DNA of 64,000 nucleotides, taken from positions 1,054,001 through 1,118,000 of the forward strand of contig NZ_CP023692.1 in NCBI RefSeq assembly GCF_008704935.1. Direction: 5' to 3'. Under the pieces are notes generated by a model. The model had not been told where the DNA came from. It saw only the letters and a program-made list of their open reading frames with translations, and ran no database searches. Of the stretch, positions 48,394-57,921 are shown one piece after another; position 1 is the first letter of the stretch, and every line of letters begins with the position of its first letter. This stretch comes from Streptomyces vinaceus. Lineage in GTDB: Bacteria > Actinomycetota > Actinomycetes > Streptomycetales > Streptomycetaceae. Made by a program: the position numbers and the translations under genes.

Positions 48394-51141
48394 TCAGCGG
48401 TGCGCCGGGAACTCCACCACCTGCTGGTACGTCGGCCGGTTCTGCCAGTTGATCTGCGGGTGGCTCAGCCCGCCCACCGGACGCTGCACGATCGAGTCCG
48501 CGCACCACTGGTCGCCCGCCGCGCACGTCCCGTCGGCCGGGTACACCGTCGCCGCGTTCGCGGCGGCGGCCTGCTTCAGCGAAGCCGCCATCACGTCACG
48601 GCACGCGGACAGCGAGCCGCCGCCGCAGTACGCCTCGGCCAGCGGCCCGGCGACCGGGCGCCCGAGCACCGTCCGCAGGTCCTTGTCCGCGTAGCTCCAC
48701 CAGCCGTACTGGAAAGCCGACCCGGCATGCGCACCGGTGGGTCCGTGACCTGCGTTGGGCGCCTCGTCGACGGTGAGCGAGGCCTTCAGGGCGTCGTAGA
48801 GCGGCGCCCCGAGACCCGGCTTGAACTCGGCCTCGATCAGCAGCGGCCACCAGGCGTCCATGATCCGGACGGCATCGGCGTGCGCGTACGTCTTCGAGCC
48901 CTGTGCGGTCTCCTTGCGCTCGGTCCCCGCCGCCTGCCACGCGGCCAGTTTGTCGACCGCGGCGGCCACCGCCGGATCGGTGACCGGCGCGCTGCGCAGC
49001 ACCGCGAGCAGTTCGGGCAGCAGGTTCTCGGCCCGCAGGTCGGTGACGGCCGCGTCCGCCATGGCCTGGGTGAGCTGCGCCCGGGTGACCCCGCCCGCGG
49101 CGACGAGCGGCTTGACCCGCCGGTCGAGGAGGTCCCCGCGGTGCACGGAGCCCATGCCGAAGCCGGCCGCGGCGTAGTCCTCGGCCTGCTTGTTGTTCCA
49201 GCTGATGTAGTAGTCCTGCCCGATGGACTGCGGGTGCTCGGCGGGCGGGGTGTAGGCGGCGGTGTTGGCCACCGGGTCGAAGCCCTGCCACTCGTACTGC
49301 TGCCTGCCCGCGATCGGCAGCGCGGCGTCGACCCCGGCGGGCCGGACCGGGTTGAGCCCGCTGTTGTAGTACGCGGCTTCGCGCGAGTCGGCGTAGAACC
49401 AGTTGAAGGCGTAGCCGATGTGCTGGGCGGCCTGCTGGAAGGTCCGCGCGTCCGTGACGTACGAGGGGTCGTTGAGCATCTGGAAGCCGATGATGGAGTC
49501 GGCCTCGTGGCGGTACGTGGAGCGCAGCGCGGTGTAGGCCACGGGCTTGCCCGAGGCGGTGGCGCGGTGGGTGACGATCCCGTAGTTCGTCCGCCAGACC
49601 TGCATCCGGTACGAGCCGTTCGGCGTCGGGTCGGCCACCGAGGACTTCCAGGCGTTGGTGCGTTCCAGCTTCTCCATGGGGGTGCAGGTGCCCCGGTAGA
49701 GGTACGAGCTGCTCGCGGTGGTCGGGGTCCCGCCGCCGGGCTCGCACAGCTCGACGGCGAAGGTGTCGGTGATGTCCTGCCCGGCGGAGGTGGCGCTCCA
49801 GGCGTAGTCCTGGCCGCGGCCGAGCTGGACGTACATGCTCACGCCGGCGAAGGAGGCGCCGCGGGCGCTGATGCCGGGGCCCTGGATCTCCTGGAGCATG
49901 AGGAGCTGGGGCGCCAGGTAGCCGGTCTGCGGGCCGAACACGGCGACGGGGTGGCCGCTCGCGGTCTTCGCCCCCGACACGAGCAGGGCGTTGGACATGC
50001 TCTGCTTGACGGGTCGCGGCGGGTTCGCGGCGGCGGCCGTGGCCGCGGCGCCCGTACGGTCGTGGACCAGCTGTTCGGCGGTGACCGAGCCGGGGTCCGG
50101 GAGCACGGTGCCCTGCGGGTTCTCGGGCTTCTGCGCGTACGGGAAGCTGCTGCCGTCGTGGACGGTGAGCACGGCCTCGGGGTCGTTGCGCTCGCGGAAG
50201 GACTCCCAGACCCGGGTGCCCTCCTCCAGGCCGTACTTCTGCTGCGCGGAGAGCAGCGAGAGCGCGGCCTGTACCTCGCCGCCGCCTCCGCCGCCGAACA
50301 GCCCGCCGACGACGGAGGCCAGCGCGATCAGGTCGGTGATCTTGAACGGCTGGATCTCGCCGGCGTTGGTGATCGAGTCGATGTGGCCGGTGAGCACGTA
50401 CTCACCGGGGAAATAGCGGCCGTTCTTGGACTGGACGCGGTAGGCGTTGATCCCGTCGACGTACGCCTGCGCGTCCTCCATCGCCAGCCGGCCCCGGTCG
50501 CCCTCGGTGGTGCGGATCCGGTCCACCTGGGCCTGGAGATCCGCCTCGGTGTACGGGGCCTGCGGCCAGAACTGCTGCTCCAGGCCCTGGTTGGCGAGGG
50601 CGCCGCCCGCGAACGGGGTCAGGTCGCCGCGGCCGACGTGGCGGAAGAGGTCCATCTGCCAGAGCCGGTCCTGGGCGGCGGCGAAGCCCGCGCCGTAGGA
50701 AGTCCCGTAGCGGGTGGTTCCCTTGATGTGGGGGACGCCGGTCTTCTTGTCACGGGTGATGGTGACGTCGGAGCGCGGGCTGGTGGTCGACTCGACCTGC
50801 CCGGCCGGGACGCCGAAGGACGCGTCGTTGAAGAAGTCGTTGACCTTGGCGTCGGTGAGCCCGGGGTATCCGGCCACCAGTGAGTCATAGCGCGCCAGTT
50901 GGTCCGAGGCGTGGGCGGGCATCGTGCCCAACGCCTTGTGCAGGAGGATCTGGGCGAGGGTCGCGTTGCCGTTCTGGCCGGGCGGCAGGATGTCCGCGCA
51001 CCGGCCCCCGCAGTAGTCGGCGACGGGAAGCGGTACGGGATCGGCGGCCGCGGCGGGCGCGAGGGGGGAGAGCAGGGCCGCGGCCAGGGCGATCACCCCG
51101 GCGGCTACGGCAGTTCTCAGGCGAGCGGTGGGACGTCGCAT
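48394..51141 (-). CDS. Penicillin acylase family Ntn hydrolase, secreted
   Basis: 915 residues. Signal peptide (MRRPTARLRTAVAAGVIALA, cleavage near AAAADP). The alpha part contains RYGTSYGAGFAAAQDRLWQM; the autocatalytic site is KQSMSNALLVSG with S383 as the likely N-terminal nucleophile of the beta chain, followed by VFGPQTGYLAPQL. Known members cleave penicillins, aculeacin, or acyl-homoserine lactones; the large size and secretion fit that group. Substrate cannot be told from sequence. Confidence 0.9.
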   Translation of the reverse strand: MRRPTARLRTAVAAGVIALAAALLSPLAPAAAADPVPLPVADYCGGRCADILPPGQNGNATLAQILLHKALGTMPAHASDQLARYDSLVAGYPGLTDAKVNDFFNDASFGVPAGQVESTTSPRSDVTITRDKKTGVPHIKGTTRYGTSYGAGFAAAQDRLWQMDLFRHVGRGDLTPFAGGALANQGLEQQFWPQAPYTEADLQAQVDRIRTTEGDRGRLAMEDAQAYVDGINAYRVQSKNGRYFPGEYVLTGHIDSITNAGEIQPFKITDLIALASVVGGLFGGGGGGEVQAALSLLSAQQKYGLEEGTRVWESFRERNDPEAVLTVHDGSSFPYAQKPENPQGTVLPDPGSVTAEQLVHDRTGAAATAAAANPPRPVKQSMSNALLVSGAKTASGHPVAVFGPQTGYLAPQLLMLQEIQGPGISARGASFAGVSMYVQLGRGQDYAWSATSAGQDITDTFAVELCEPGGGTPTTASSSYLYRGTCTPMEKLERTNAWKSSVADPTPNGSYRMQVWRTNYGIVTHRATASGKPVAYTALRSTYRHEADSIIGFQMLNDPSYVTDARTFQQAAQHIGYAFNWFYADSREAAYYNSGLNPVRPAGVDAALPIAGRQQYEWQGFDPVANTAAYTPPAEHPQSIGQDYYISWNNKQAEDYAAAGFGMGSVHRGDLLDRRVKPLVAAGGVTRAQLTQAMADAAVTDLRAENLLPELLAVLRSAPVTDPAVAAAVDKLAAWQAAGTERKETAQGSKTYAHADAVRIMDAWWPLLIEAEFKPGLGAPLYDALKASLTVDEAPNAGHGPTGAHAGSAFQYGWWSYADKDLRTVLGRPVAGPLAEAYCGGGSLSACRDVMAASLKQAAAANAATVYPADGTCAAGDQWCADSIVQRPVGGLSHPQINWQNRPTYQQVVEFPAHR

Positions 51142-51307
51142 ACGTGCTCCTCCGTGGGGCGGGAAGCGGTCACGGGGGAGGGTACTGGCGGGTCTACCAC
51201 TCAGTAAGATGAACGACCGTCACTTTTCCGGGGAGTTGGCGGCGGGCACCGCCGCGGGCGGGAAAATCCCTTGCCGGCCGTGCGGGGTGTCGGAGAGGGT
51301 CGCTGTC

Positions 51308-51610
51308 ATGTCACAGAATGAACGCCACGTCGCCGACCTGTTCTCCGGCGGACGCCTCATCGCCGTCCCGCGCAGGGCCGCCCGCCGCGAGCAGCTGCTC
51401 GCCCACCTCGCCGAGACCCTCTTCGAGGAGGGCCGGGCGTACACGGAGCCCGAGGTGAACGACGCGCTGCGCACCGTGCACGACGACTGCTCGGCGCTGC
51501 GGCGGTACCTGATCACCTCGGGCCTGCTGACGCGGACCCGGGACGGCAGCAGCTACCGCCGGCCCGACACGGGGGAATCCGCTATCCCCGGTACGACTCC
51601 AGCAGCCTGA
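51308..51610 (+). CDS. DUF2087 domain protein
   Basis: 100 residues. The block LIAVPRRAARREQLLAHLAE, then YTEPEVNDALRTVHDDCSAL and RRYLITSGLLTRTRDGSSYRR (in parts), is the DUF2087 pattern, a winged-helix-like fold often fused to regulators. ATG 51308 follows GGAGAGGG. Its 3' end overlaps the convergent flavoprotein gene by 29 bases. Confidence 0.85.
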   Translation: MSQNERHVADLFSGGRLIAVPRRAARREQLLAHLAETLFEEGRAYTEPEVNDALRTVHDDCSALRRYLITSGLLTRTRDGSSYRRPDTGESAIPGTTPAA

Positions 51611-53021
51611 GCCAGATCTCGCTGATCGTCGGGAACGCCGGGACCGCGTGCCACAGCCGCTCGATCGGGACCTCCCCCGCGACCGCGACCGTCGCCGCGT
51701 GCAGCAGCTCGGCCACGCCCGGGCCGACGAAGGTGGCCCCGAGGAGCACCTCCCGGTCGAGGTCGACGACCATCCGGGCCCGCCCCCGGTACCCGTCGGC
51801 GTAGAGCCCTGCGCCCGAGACCTTGCCGAGGTCGTAGTCGACGGCGCGGACCCGGTGGCCCGCCCGCTCGGCCTCGGCCAGGGTCAGGCCCACCGCGGCC
51901 GCCTCCGGGTCGGTGAACACCACCTGCGGCATGGCCCGCGTGTCGGCGGTCGCCACGTGCGCGCCCCAGCGGCCGGTGTCGAGCGCGCCGGTGCCCGCCG
52001 CGCGGGCGGCGATGGCGGCCCCCGCGATCCGGGCCTGGTACTTGGCCTGGTGGGTCAGCAGCGCGCGGTGGTTCACGTCGCCGACGGCGTACAGCCAGTC
52101 GTGGCCCTCGACCCGGCAGCTGTCGTCGACCGGGATCCAGCCCCCGGGCGTGAGCCCGACGGTCTCCAGCCCGATGTCCTCGGTGTGCGGGGAGCGGCCG
52201 GTCGCCATCAGCAGCTCGTCGCCCTCCAGGGTCTCGCCGCCCTCCAGTACGACCTGGACCGGCCCGGTCGAGCCGTCCCGTACGACCGCCTCGACCGAGA
52301 CGTCCGTACGGACCACCGCGCCGGCCTCGCGCAGCGCCTCGGCGACCAGCTCGCCCGCGAAGTCCTCCATGCGCGGCAGCAGCCCGGAGCCGCGCACGAG
52401 CATCGTGACCTGGGAGCCGAGGGCCTGCCAGGCCGTGGCCATCTCGGCGGCCACCACCGAGCCGCCCACGATGAGCAGGCGGCCCGGCGCGTGCTGGGCG
52501 GAGGTGGCCTCGCGGCTGGTCCACGGCCGCGCCGCGGCGAGCCCGGGGACGTCCGGGATCACGGCCCGGGTGCCGGTGGCGACGACGACGGCGTGCCGGG
52601 CCGCGAGGACGTGGTGCTCGCCCTCGGGGCTGGTGACGGCGACCTTGCGGGCGCCGTAGAGGCGACCGTGGCCGCGGTAGAGGTGGGCGCCGGTCGAGTC
52701 GATCCAGTCGACCTGGCCGTCGTCCTTCCAGTGGGAGGTCCAGTAGTCGCGGTGCGCCAGCACGGCGGCCGTGTCCAGCGGGCCCTCCACGGAGCCGGCG
52801 AGCCCGGGCACCCGGCGGGCGTCGGCCCTGGCCAGCCCCGGGCGCAGCAGCGCCTTGCTCGGGACGCAGGCCCAGTAGGAGCACTCTCCGCCGATGAGCT
52901 CGGCCTCCACCAGGGCCGTGGTCAGCCCGGCGGCGCGGGTCCGGTCCACGATGTTCTCGCCGGCCGGTCCCCCGCCGAGCACCACGACGTCGTACTCCAC
53001 CGCTTCGGACACAGTCACCAT
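51582..53021 (-). CDS. Class I disulfide-reductase-like flavoprotein
   Basis: 479 residues. FAD motif GGGPAG (16-21), redox pair C47 and C52 in GGECSYWACVPSKAL (the CxxxxC of dihydrolipoamide and mercuric reductases), NAD(P) loop LLIVGGSVVAAEMA, and VVFTDPEAAAVG at the interface. The dimerisation-domain His-Glu pair is seen only in part: AVPAFPTISEIW replaces the usual HAHPTxSE, so the catalytic His is absent. It may therefore be a quinone- or other-substrate reductase. Starts at ATG 53021. Confidence 0.85.
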   Translation of the reverse strand: MVTVSEAVEYDVVVLGGGPAGENIVDRTRAAGLTTALVEAELIGGECSYWACVPSKALLRPGLARADARRVPGLAGSVEGPLDTAAVLAHRDYWTSHWKDDGQVDWIDSTGAHLYRGHGRLYGARKVAVTSPEGEHHVLAARHAVVVATGTRAVIPDVPGLAAARPWTSREATSAQHAPGRLLIVGGSVVAAEMATAWQALGSQVTMLVRGSGLLPRMEDFAGELVAEALREAGAVVRTDVSVEAVVRDGSTGPVQVVLEGGETLEGDELLMATGRSPHTEDIGLETVGLTPGGWIPVDDSCRVEGHDWLYAVGDVNHRALLTHQAKYQARIAGAAIAARAAGTGALDTGRWGAHVATADTRAMPQVVFTDPEAAAVGLTLAEAERAGHRVRAVDYDLGKVSGAGLYADGYRGRARMVVDLDREVLLGATFVGPGVAELLHAATVAVAGEVPIERLWHAVPAFPTISEIWLRLLESYRG

Positions 53022-53145
53022 CCGTGGTTCCAGGGGCTCTTGTTTCCCTGTCACCTTACGGGGGGACCCTGGCGCACCGGGGAGAGGCGCGGCGGCGGCG
53101 TCCGCACGTCGGCGGGGCCGCGGCGGCGAGGCCCTCCGGGCCGGC

Positions 53146-53535
53146 TCAGGCCTCCGCCGTGCCCGCCTGTCCGTCCTCCTGCGAGGCGGCGATCTTCGCC
53201 CGCACCTCTTCCATGTCCAGCGCCCGCGCCTGCCCGATCAGGTCGGTCAGCGCGGCCTCCGGCAGCGCGCCGGGCTGCGAGAAGATCGCCACCTGGTCCC
53301 GGACGATCATCAGCGTCGGGATCGAGGTGATCTGGAAGGCCGCGGCCAGCTCCTGCTGCGCCTCCGTGTCCACCTTGGCGAACACCAGGTCCGGGTTGGC
53401 CTCCGCGGCCTTCTCGTAGACCGGGGCGAACTGCAGGCAGGGCCTGCACCAGCCCGCCCAGAAATCGATCAGCACGAACGGGTTCTCGCTGACCGTCTGG
53501 TCGAAGTTCTCCTTGGTGAGCTCGACAGTAGCCAC
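53146..53535 (-). CDS. Thioredoxin with CRPC active site
   Basis: 129 residues: a thioredoxin fold with the active site WCRPC (29-33) instead of WCGPC, and the cis-Pro in SIPTLMIV. The extra C-terminal 20 residues are Ala/Glu-rich. Arg in the dipeptide changes redox potential in model proteins. A matching sigma-R promoter lies upstream, so it belongs to the thiol-stress regulon. Ribosome site AGGAGG before the ATG. Confidence 0.92.
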   Translation of the reverse strand: MATVELTKENFDQTVSENPFVLIDFWAGWCRPCLQFAPVYEKAAEANPDLVFAKVDTEAQQELAAAFQITSIPTLMIVRDQVAIFSQPGALPEAALTDLIGQARALDMEEVRAKIAASQEDGQAGTAEA

Positions 53536-53571
53536 GGTTCCAGACCTCCTGATTGCCTTGTATGCACCTTG

Positions 53572-53597
53572 AACGATCTGCTCGCCCCGCGCATTCC
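53572..53597 (-). promoter_or_regulatory. Sigma-R-type promoter of the thioredoxin gene
   Basis: On the minus strand GGAAT (53597-53593), 18 bases, GTT (53574-53572). This is the consensus recognised by sigma-R, the disulfide-stress sigma factor of Streptomyces. It ends 37 bases before the ATG. Confidence 0.8.
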
Positions 53598-53613
53598 GCC
53601 ACGGCGTGCCGTC

Positions 53614-55053
53614 TCAGAAGGGGTGCCGCGCCGGGGTCGAGCGGACCGTCGTCCAGCGCAGCTCCGTGAAAGCGTCCAGGTTCGCCTCGCCGCCGAACCG
53701 GGCCCCGGTGCCGGAGGCGCCGACCCCGCCGAAGGGGGCCACGGCCTCGTCGTTCACCGTCTGGTCGTTGACGTGCGCGATGCCGGTCGGGATCCGTTCG
53801 GCCAGGTCCATCCCGCGCGCCGCGTCACGGGTCACGATCCCGAGGGAGAGGCCGTACGGGCCGGCCGAGGCCAGGGCCACCGCCTCCTCCTCCGTCGCGA
53901 AGGACCGTACCGGCGCCACCGGGCCGAAGACCTCCTCCGCGTAGGCGGGGGTGTCGTCGGCGACGCCCGCCAGCACGGTCGGCCGGTAGAAGAGTTCCTC
54001 GTACGTGCCGCCGACGACGAGCTTGGCTCCCCGCTCCGTGCTCGCCTCGACCAGCCCGTGCACCCGCTCCAGCTGGCCGCGGTCGATCAGCGGTCCCAGG
54101 TGGACCGGCTCCCGGTACGGGTCCCCCACCGCCAGCGCCTCGGCCCGCGCGGCGAGCCGCTCGACGTACTCGTCGTACAGCGAGGCGTGCACGAGGTGCC
54201 GGCCGGCCGTCATGCATATCTGCCCCTGGTGGAAGAACGTGCCCCAGGAGGCCTGTGCGACGGCGGCCTCCACATCGGCGTCCTTGAGGACGACGAGGGC
54301 CGAGTTGCCGCCCAACTCCAGGTGGGCGCGCTTGAGATGACGTCCCGCCAGTTCGCCCACGATCCGCCCGGCGGCCGTGGACCCGGTGAACGACACCACG
54401 CGGACCAGCGGATCGGCGACCACCGCCGCGCCGGTCTCCGCGCCTCCGGGCAGCACGTGCAGCAGCCCGGCCGGCAGTCCGGCGGCCGCGAACACGGCGG
54501 CGAGCGCGAGGCCGCCGCAGACGGCGGTCCGCCGGTCCGGCTTGAGCAGCACCGCGTTGCCGAGGGCGAGGGCGGGGGCGACCGAGCGGATCGAGAGGAT
54601 CAGCGGCGCGTTGAAGGGGGCCACCACCCCCACCACCCCGGCCGGGACCCGGCGGGTGAAGGAGAGCCGCGGTGCCTCGCTCGGCAGCACCTGCCCGGCC
54701 GGGCGGGAGGCCAGCGCGGCGGCCTCGTAGCACTCCTGGGCGGCGACGTGCAGCTCGAAGTCGGCCTTGCCGGGTATGGAGCCCGACTCGCGCACGAGCC
54801 ACTCCCGCAGTTCCCCGGCGTGGGCGGCGAACAGGTCTCCGGCGCGGCGCAGGACGGCGGCCCGCTCCATGTGGCCGGCCCGCGCCCAGTCCTCCTGGGC
54901 GGCCCGGGCCCGTACCGCGGACTCCGCGACATCGGCGGGCGCGGCCAGCGCGAGGGTGGCCAGGGTGCGGCCGGTGGCGGGTTCGACGACCGGGGCGGCG
55001 CCTCCGGTGAGGGTCGGTCCGTCCTGCCAGAGCGTCGGTTCGAGGAGCGGCAT
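53614..55053 (-). CDS. Aldehyde dehydrogenase (benzaldehyde dehydrogenase-like)
   Basis: 479 residues. NAD(P) motif FTGSTAAG (222-229), general base E246 in LELGGN and catalytic C280 in GQICMTAGR. PFNAPLILSIRSVAPALALGN (in part) is typical of benzaldehyde/vanillin-type dehydrogenases. Oxidises an aldehyde to its acid. It begins at ATG 55053 and lies before the thiolase on the same strand, which could fit a catabolic route for aromatic acids. Confidence 0.9.
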   Translation of the reverse strand: MPLLEPTLWQDGPTLTGGAAPVVEPATGRTLATLALAAPADVAESAVRARAAQEDWARAGHMERAAVLRRAGDLFAAHAGELREWLVRESGSIPGKADFELHVAAQECYEAAALASRPAGQVLPSEAPRLSFTRRVPAGVVGVVAPFNAPLILSIRSVAPALALGNAVLLKPDRRTAVCGGLALAAVFAAAGLPAGLLHVLPGGAETGAAVVADPLVRVVSFTGSTAAGRIVGELAGRHLKRAHLELGGNSALVVLKDADVEAAVAQASWGTFFHQGQICMTAGRHLVHASLYDEYVERLAARAEALAVGDPYREPVHLGPLIDRGQLERVHGLVEASTERGAKLVVGGTYEELFYRPTVLAGVADDTPAYAEEVFGPVAPVRSFATEEEAVALASAGPYGLSLGIVTRDAARGMDLAERIPTGIAHVNDQTVNDEAVAPFGGVGASGTGARFGGEANLDAFTELRWTTVRSTPARHPF

Positions 55054-55208
55054 GGCGCGGGGCCTCCGGTGGGGATGGGTGGGGCGGGGGGGCGGCAGCA
55101 CGCGCCATCGTGCCAGACCGGAGGCACCACATCTGTTCAGTTATTGGGCAGTTGACGCGCCGTCGTGACCGGAAACGATCGACGGCGGGGTCCGTGCCCG
55201 CGCGGCGT

Positions 55209-56426
55209 TCAGCGCTCCAGGACCAGCGCGATGCCCTGCCCGACACCGATGCACAGCGTCGCCATGCCCGTGCCCGAGCCGGCCGCGGCCAGCTGGTGCG
55301 CCACCGAACCGGCCAGCCGGGCCCCGGAGGCGCCCAGCGGGTGGCCGATGGCGATGGCGCCGCCGCGCGGGTTGAGCACGGCCGGGTCCAGCTCCGGCCA
55401 GGCCGCGACACAGCCCAACGCCTGCGCCGCGAAGGCCTCGTTGAGCTCGACGGTCGTCAGGTCGGCCAGGCTCCTGCCCGCCTTCGCGAGCGCCCGCCGC
55501 ACGGCGTCGACCGGGCCCAGGCCGAAGAGCTGCGGCTCGATGCCGGTGACCGCGGAGGCGCTGATCCGGGCCAGCGGCTCCCTGCCGGTGGCGGCCAGCC
55601 CCTCCTCGTCGGTCAGCAGCAGCGCCGCGGCGCCGTCGTTGAGCGGGGAGGCGTTCGCGGCCGTGACCGTACCCGTGCCGTCCGAGCGGAAGGCGGGCTT
55701 CAGGCGGGCCAGGGCCTCGGGGGTGGAGCCCTCGCGGATGCATTCGTCGCGTACGAGGTCCACCCCGGGGTAGGCGACGACCTCGTCGGCGTACTGTCCG
55801 GCGGCCCAGGCAGCCGCGGCCTTGCGGTGGCTCTCCAGGGCGAAGAGGTCCTGGGCCTCGCGGGTGATCCCGTGCTTCTCCGCGATGAGCTCGGCGCCCT
55901 CGCCGAGCGAGCCCGTCCACTCCGCGGGCATGCGCGGGTTGGTCATCCGCCACCCCAGGGTGGTGGACCACATCTGCTGGTGGCCGGCGGGAAAGGGCCG
56001 CTCGGGCTTCTGCACCACCCAGGGCGCGCGGCTCATCGACTCCACGCCGCCCGCGATGGCGACGGAGGCGTCGCCCAGCGCGATCGCCCGGGCGGCCTGG
56101 ACGACCGCTTCGAGGCCCGAGCCGCAGAGCCGGTTGACGGTGACCCCGGGCACGGACACCGGGAGCCCGGCGAGCAGGACGGCCATCCGGGCCACGTCCC
56201 GGTTGTCCTCGCCCGCGCCGTTGGCGTCACCGAAGACCACGTCGTCGATGCGGGCGGGGTCGAGGTCGGGCGTCCGGTCCACCAGCGCGCGGACGACGTG
56301 CGCGGCGAGGTCGTCGGGGCGGACCCCGGCGTAGGCTCCGCCGAACTTGCCGATCGGGGTGCGGACGGCGTCGACGACGTAGACGTCGCGGACGGTGCGT
56401 CCGTCGCGGGCGGTGCGGATGCTCAT
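55209..56426 (-). CDS. Thiolase (acetyl-CoA C-acyltransferase)
   Basis: 405 residues. Nucleophile C101 in NRLCGSGLEAV, the His in AIGHPLGASG and the second Cys in LCIGVGQG near the end are all present. The pattern GPVDAVRRALAKAGRSLADL is typical of PcaF/PaaJ-like beta-ketoadipyl-CoA thiolases as well as general thiolases. It cleaves or forms beta-ketoacyl-CoA. Start ATG 56426 follows CAGGAGAG. Confidence 0.92.
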   Translation of the reverse strand: MSIRTARDGRTVRDVYVVDAVRTPIGKFGGAYAGVRPDDLAAHVVRALVDRTPDLDPARIDDVVFGDANGAGEDNRDVARMAVLLAGLPVSVPGVTVNRLCGSGLEAVVQAARAIALGDASVAIAGGVESMSRAPWVVQKPERPFPAGHQQMWSTTLGWRMTNPRMPAEWTGSLGEGAELIAEKHGITREAQDLFALESHRKAAAAWAAGQYADEVVAYPGVDLVRDECIREGSTPEALARLKPAFRSDGTGTVTAANASPLNDGAAALLLTDEEGLAATGREPLARISASAVTGIEPQLFGLGPVDAVRRALAKAGRSLADLTTVELNEAFAAQALGCVAAWPELDPAVLNPRGGAIAIGHPLGASGARLAGSVAHQLAAAGSGTGMATLCIGVGQGIALVLER

Positions 56427-56637
56427 GCAGGCTCTCCTGGGCGGATCCGTACGGGCGGCGCCGGGGTGGTGCCGGGGTCGGCACCCGGTCGGGCGCCGGG
56501 CGCGCCCGGTGGGGCGCGCCCGCAGTCTCCGTCCGCAGGTCACCGGCTGTCAACGGCCCTCTGCCGGCCACGCCCACGCCGCCCCGGACCGGTCCGCGCG
56601 GACGCGGCGCCGCCCGTCCGGCCTCCCGGGGCGGGCC

Positions 56638-57651
56638 TCAGGTCGACTCCCGCCTGACGGCCACGGCCGAGATCAGGTCCTGCCGCTGCGTGATCTCGCC
56701 CGGCTCGCGCACCGCCCGGTCCACCAGCTCGGCCAGGTGGTCCCCGGTCGGCAGCTCGATCTGCACGGTGCTCAGCCGGGGCCGCAGCAGCCTGCCGATG
56801 AGCAGATCGTCGGCGCCGACGACGGCGACGTCCTCGGGGACCCGCAGCCCCTCGTCCATCAGCGCACGCATCAGCAGCATCGCGTACTCGTCGTTGTACG
56901 CGAACACCGCGTCCAGGCCCAGGGAGCGCCAGCGGGCGGCGAGGGCGGCGGCCGACTCCTCCGAGTACGCCATCGGCAGTGCATCGATCTCGGCGCCCGC
57001 CACCGAGCGGGCGCCCTCCAGCCGGGGCGTGGAGAAGAGCTCCAGCCCCTCCTCCTGCGGGACGACCACGCCGATCCGCCGGTGGCCGAGGTCGACGAGG
57101 TGGGCGGCGGCGCGGGCGCCGACCTCGCTCTGGTCCATGACCAGGGCATGGGCCCCGGCGACGCCGACCGGGCCCATCGTTATCACCGCGCGGGCCCCGG
57201 CCCTCTTCAGGGTGGCCACGTTGTGCGCGGAGAGGGTGATCTCGCCGAGCGAGATCACCGCGACCGGGCGCAGCTCCGCCCAGGCGCGGGCCGCCTCGTC
57301 GCCGCTGAGGCCGAGGCTGCCGTACTGGACCACGGTGTAGTCGAGGCGGCGCAGCGACCACTGGAGCTCGTTGAGGAAGGCACTGTAGAGGGGCCCGATG
57401 GGCACGTGCGAGGTGGGCAGCAGCACGATCCGGGTGTGCCCGGCGCGCAGGCTGCGGGCGGCGGCGTGCGGGACGTACCCGAGCTCCTCGGCGGCCCGGC
57501 GGACCTTGCGGCGGGTCGGCTCGCTGATGCGTACGGCTTCCGCGTTGTTGAGGACGTAACTGACGGTCGCGCGCGACACGCCGGCGAGACGGGCCACGTC
57601 GGCGCTGGTCGGCACGGGGGCCGGCTGCGGCGGTTTCGATGACTGTGACAT
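56638..57651 (-). CDS. LacI family transcriptional regulator
   Basis: 337 residues. N-terminal LacI helix-turn-helix: SADVARLAGVSRATVSYVLN with the hinge helix GYVPHAAARSLRAG, then a periplasmic-binding-like effector domain (VAVVGADDLLIGRLLRP). Divergent from an MFS transporter gene and likely represses it in response to a sugar-like ligand. Confidence 0.93.
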   Translation of the reverse strand: MSQSSKPPQPAPVPTSADVARLAGVSRATVSYVLNNAEAVRISEPTRRKVRRAAEELGYVPHAAARSLRAGHTRIVLLPTSHVPIGPLYSAFLNELQWSLRRLDYTVVQYGSLGLSGDEAARAWAELRPVAVISLGEITLSAHNVATLKRAGARAVITMGPVGVAGAHALVMDQSEVGARAAAHLVDLGHRRIGVVVPQEEGLELFSTPRLEGARSVAGAEIDALPMAYSEESAAALAARWRSLGLDAVFAYNDEYAMLLMRALMDEGLRVPEDVAVVGADDLLIGRLLRPRLSTVQIELPTGDHLAELVDRAVREPGEITQRQDLISAVAVRREST

Positions 57652-57721
57652 TGCCGTGGCATCTTTCCAGACCGGTTGCGTCCGAGGGCTAGCGGTTGGC
57701 CGGAAACGGATGCTACACAGT

Positions 57722-57750
57722 GGTTACACGATTCATTGACACGTGTAACC
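57722..57750. promoter_or_regulatory. Inverted repeat in the LacI/MFS divergent gap
   Basis: GGTTACACG (57722-57730) and CGTGTAACC (57742-57750) are exact inverted copies 11 bases apart. Within it lies the palindrome ACACGTGT (57739-57746) with a central CG, like LacI operators, and TTGACA (57736-57741), which could be a -35 box for the MFS gene. It is a good candidate operator for the LacI protein. Confidence 0.55.
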
Positions 57751-57921
57751 CGGGCGTCGCATCCCGTTCCCCGGGGTTGCTCCCGCACGTGTCCGACCGT
57801 GCCCAGCCGTGCCGCCGCCCTGTCGTGATCCGACGCGCCCCCGCCGCAGCCCCTCCCGTCATCCCGCACCCCGGCTCCACCCCACCCTCATCCGCACGAA
57901 GAACCCGCCCAGGAGGGCACC

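Noticed and set aside
48394..50883. Long plus-strand frame opposite the penicillin acylase-like gene
   Set aside because: The translation is Arg/Gly/Val low-complexity, while the minus strand holds the signal peptide, nucleophile motif and family blocks.
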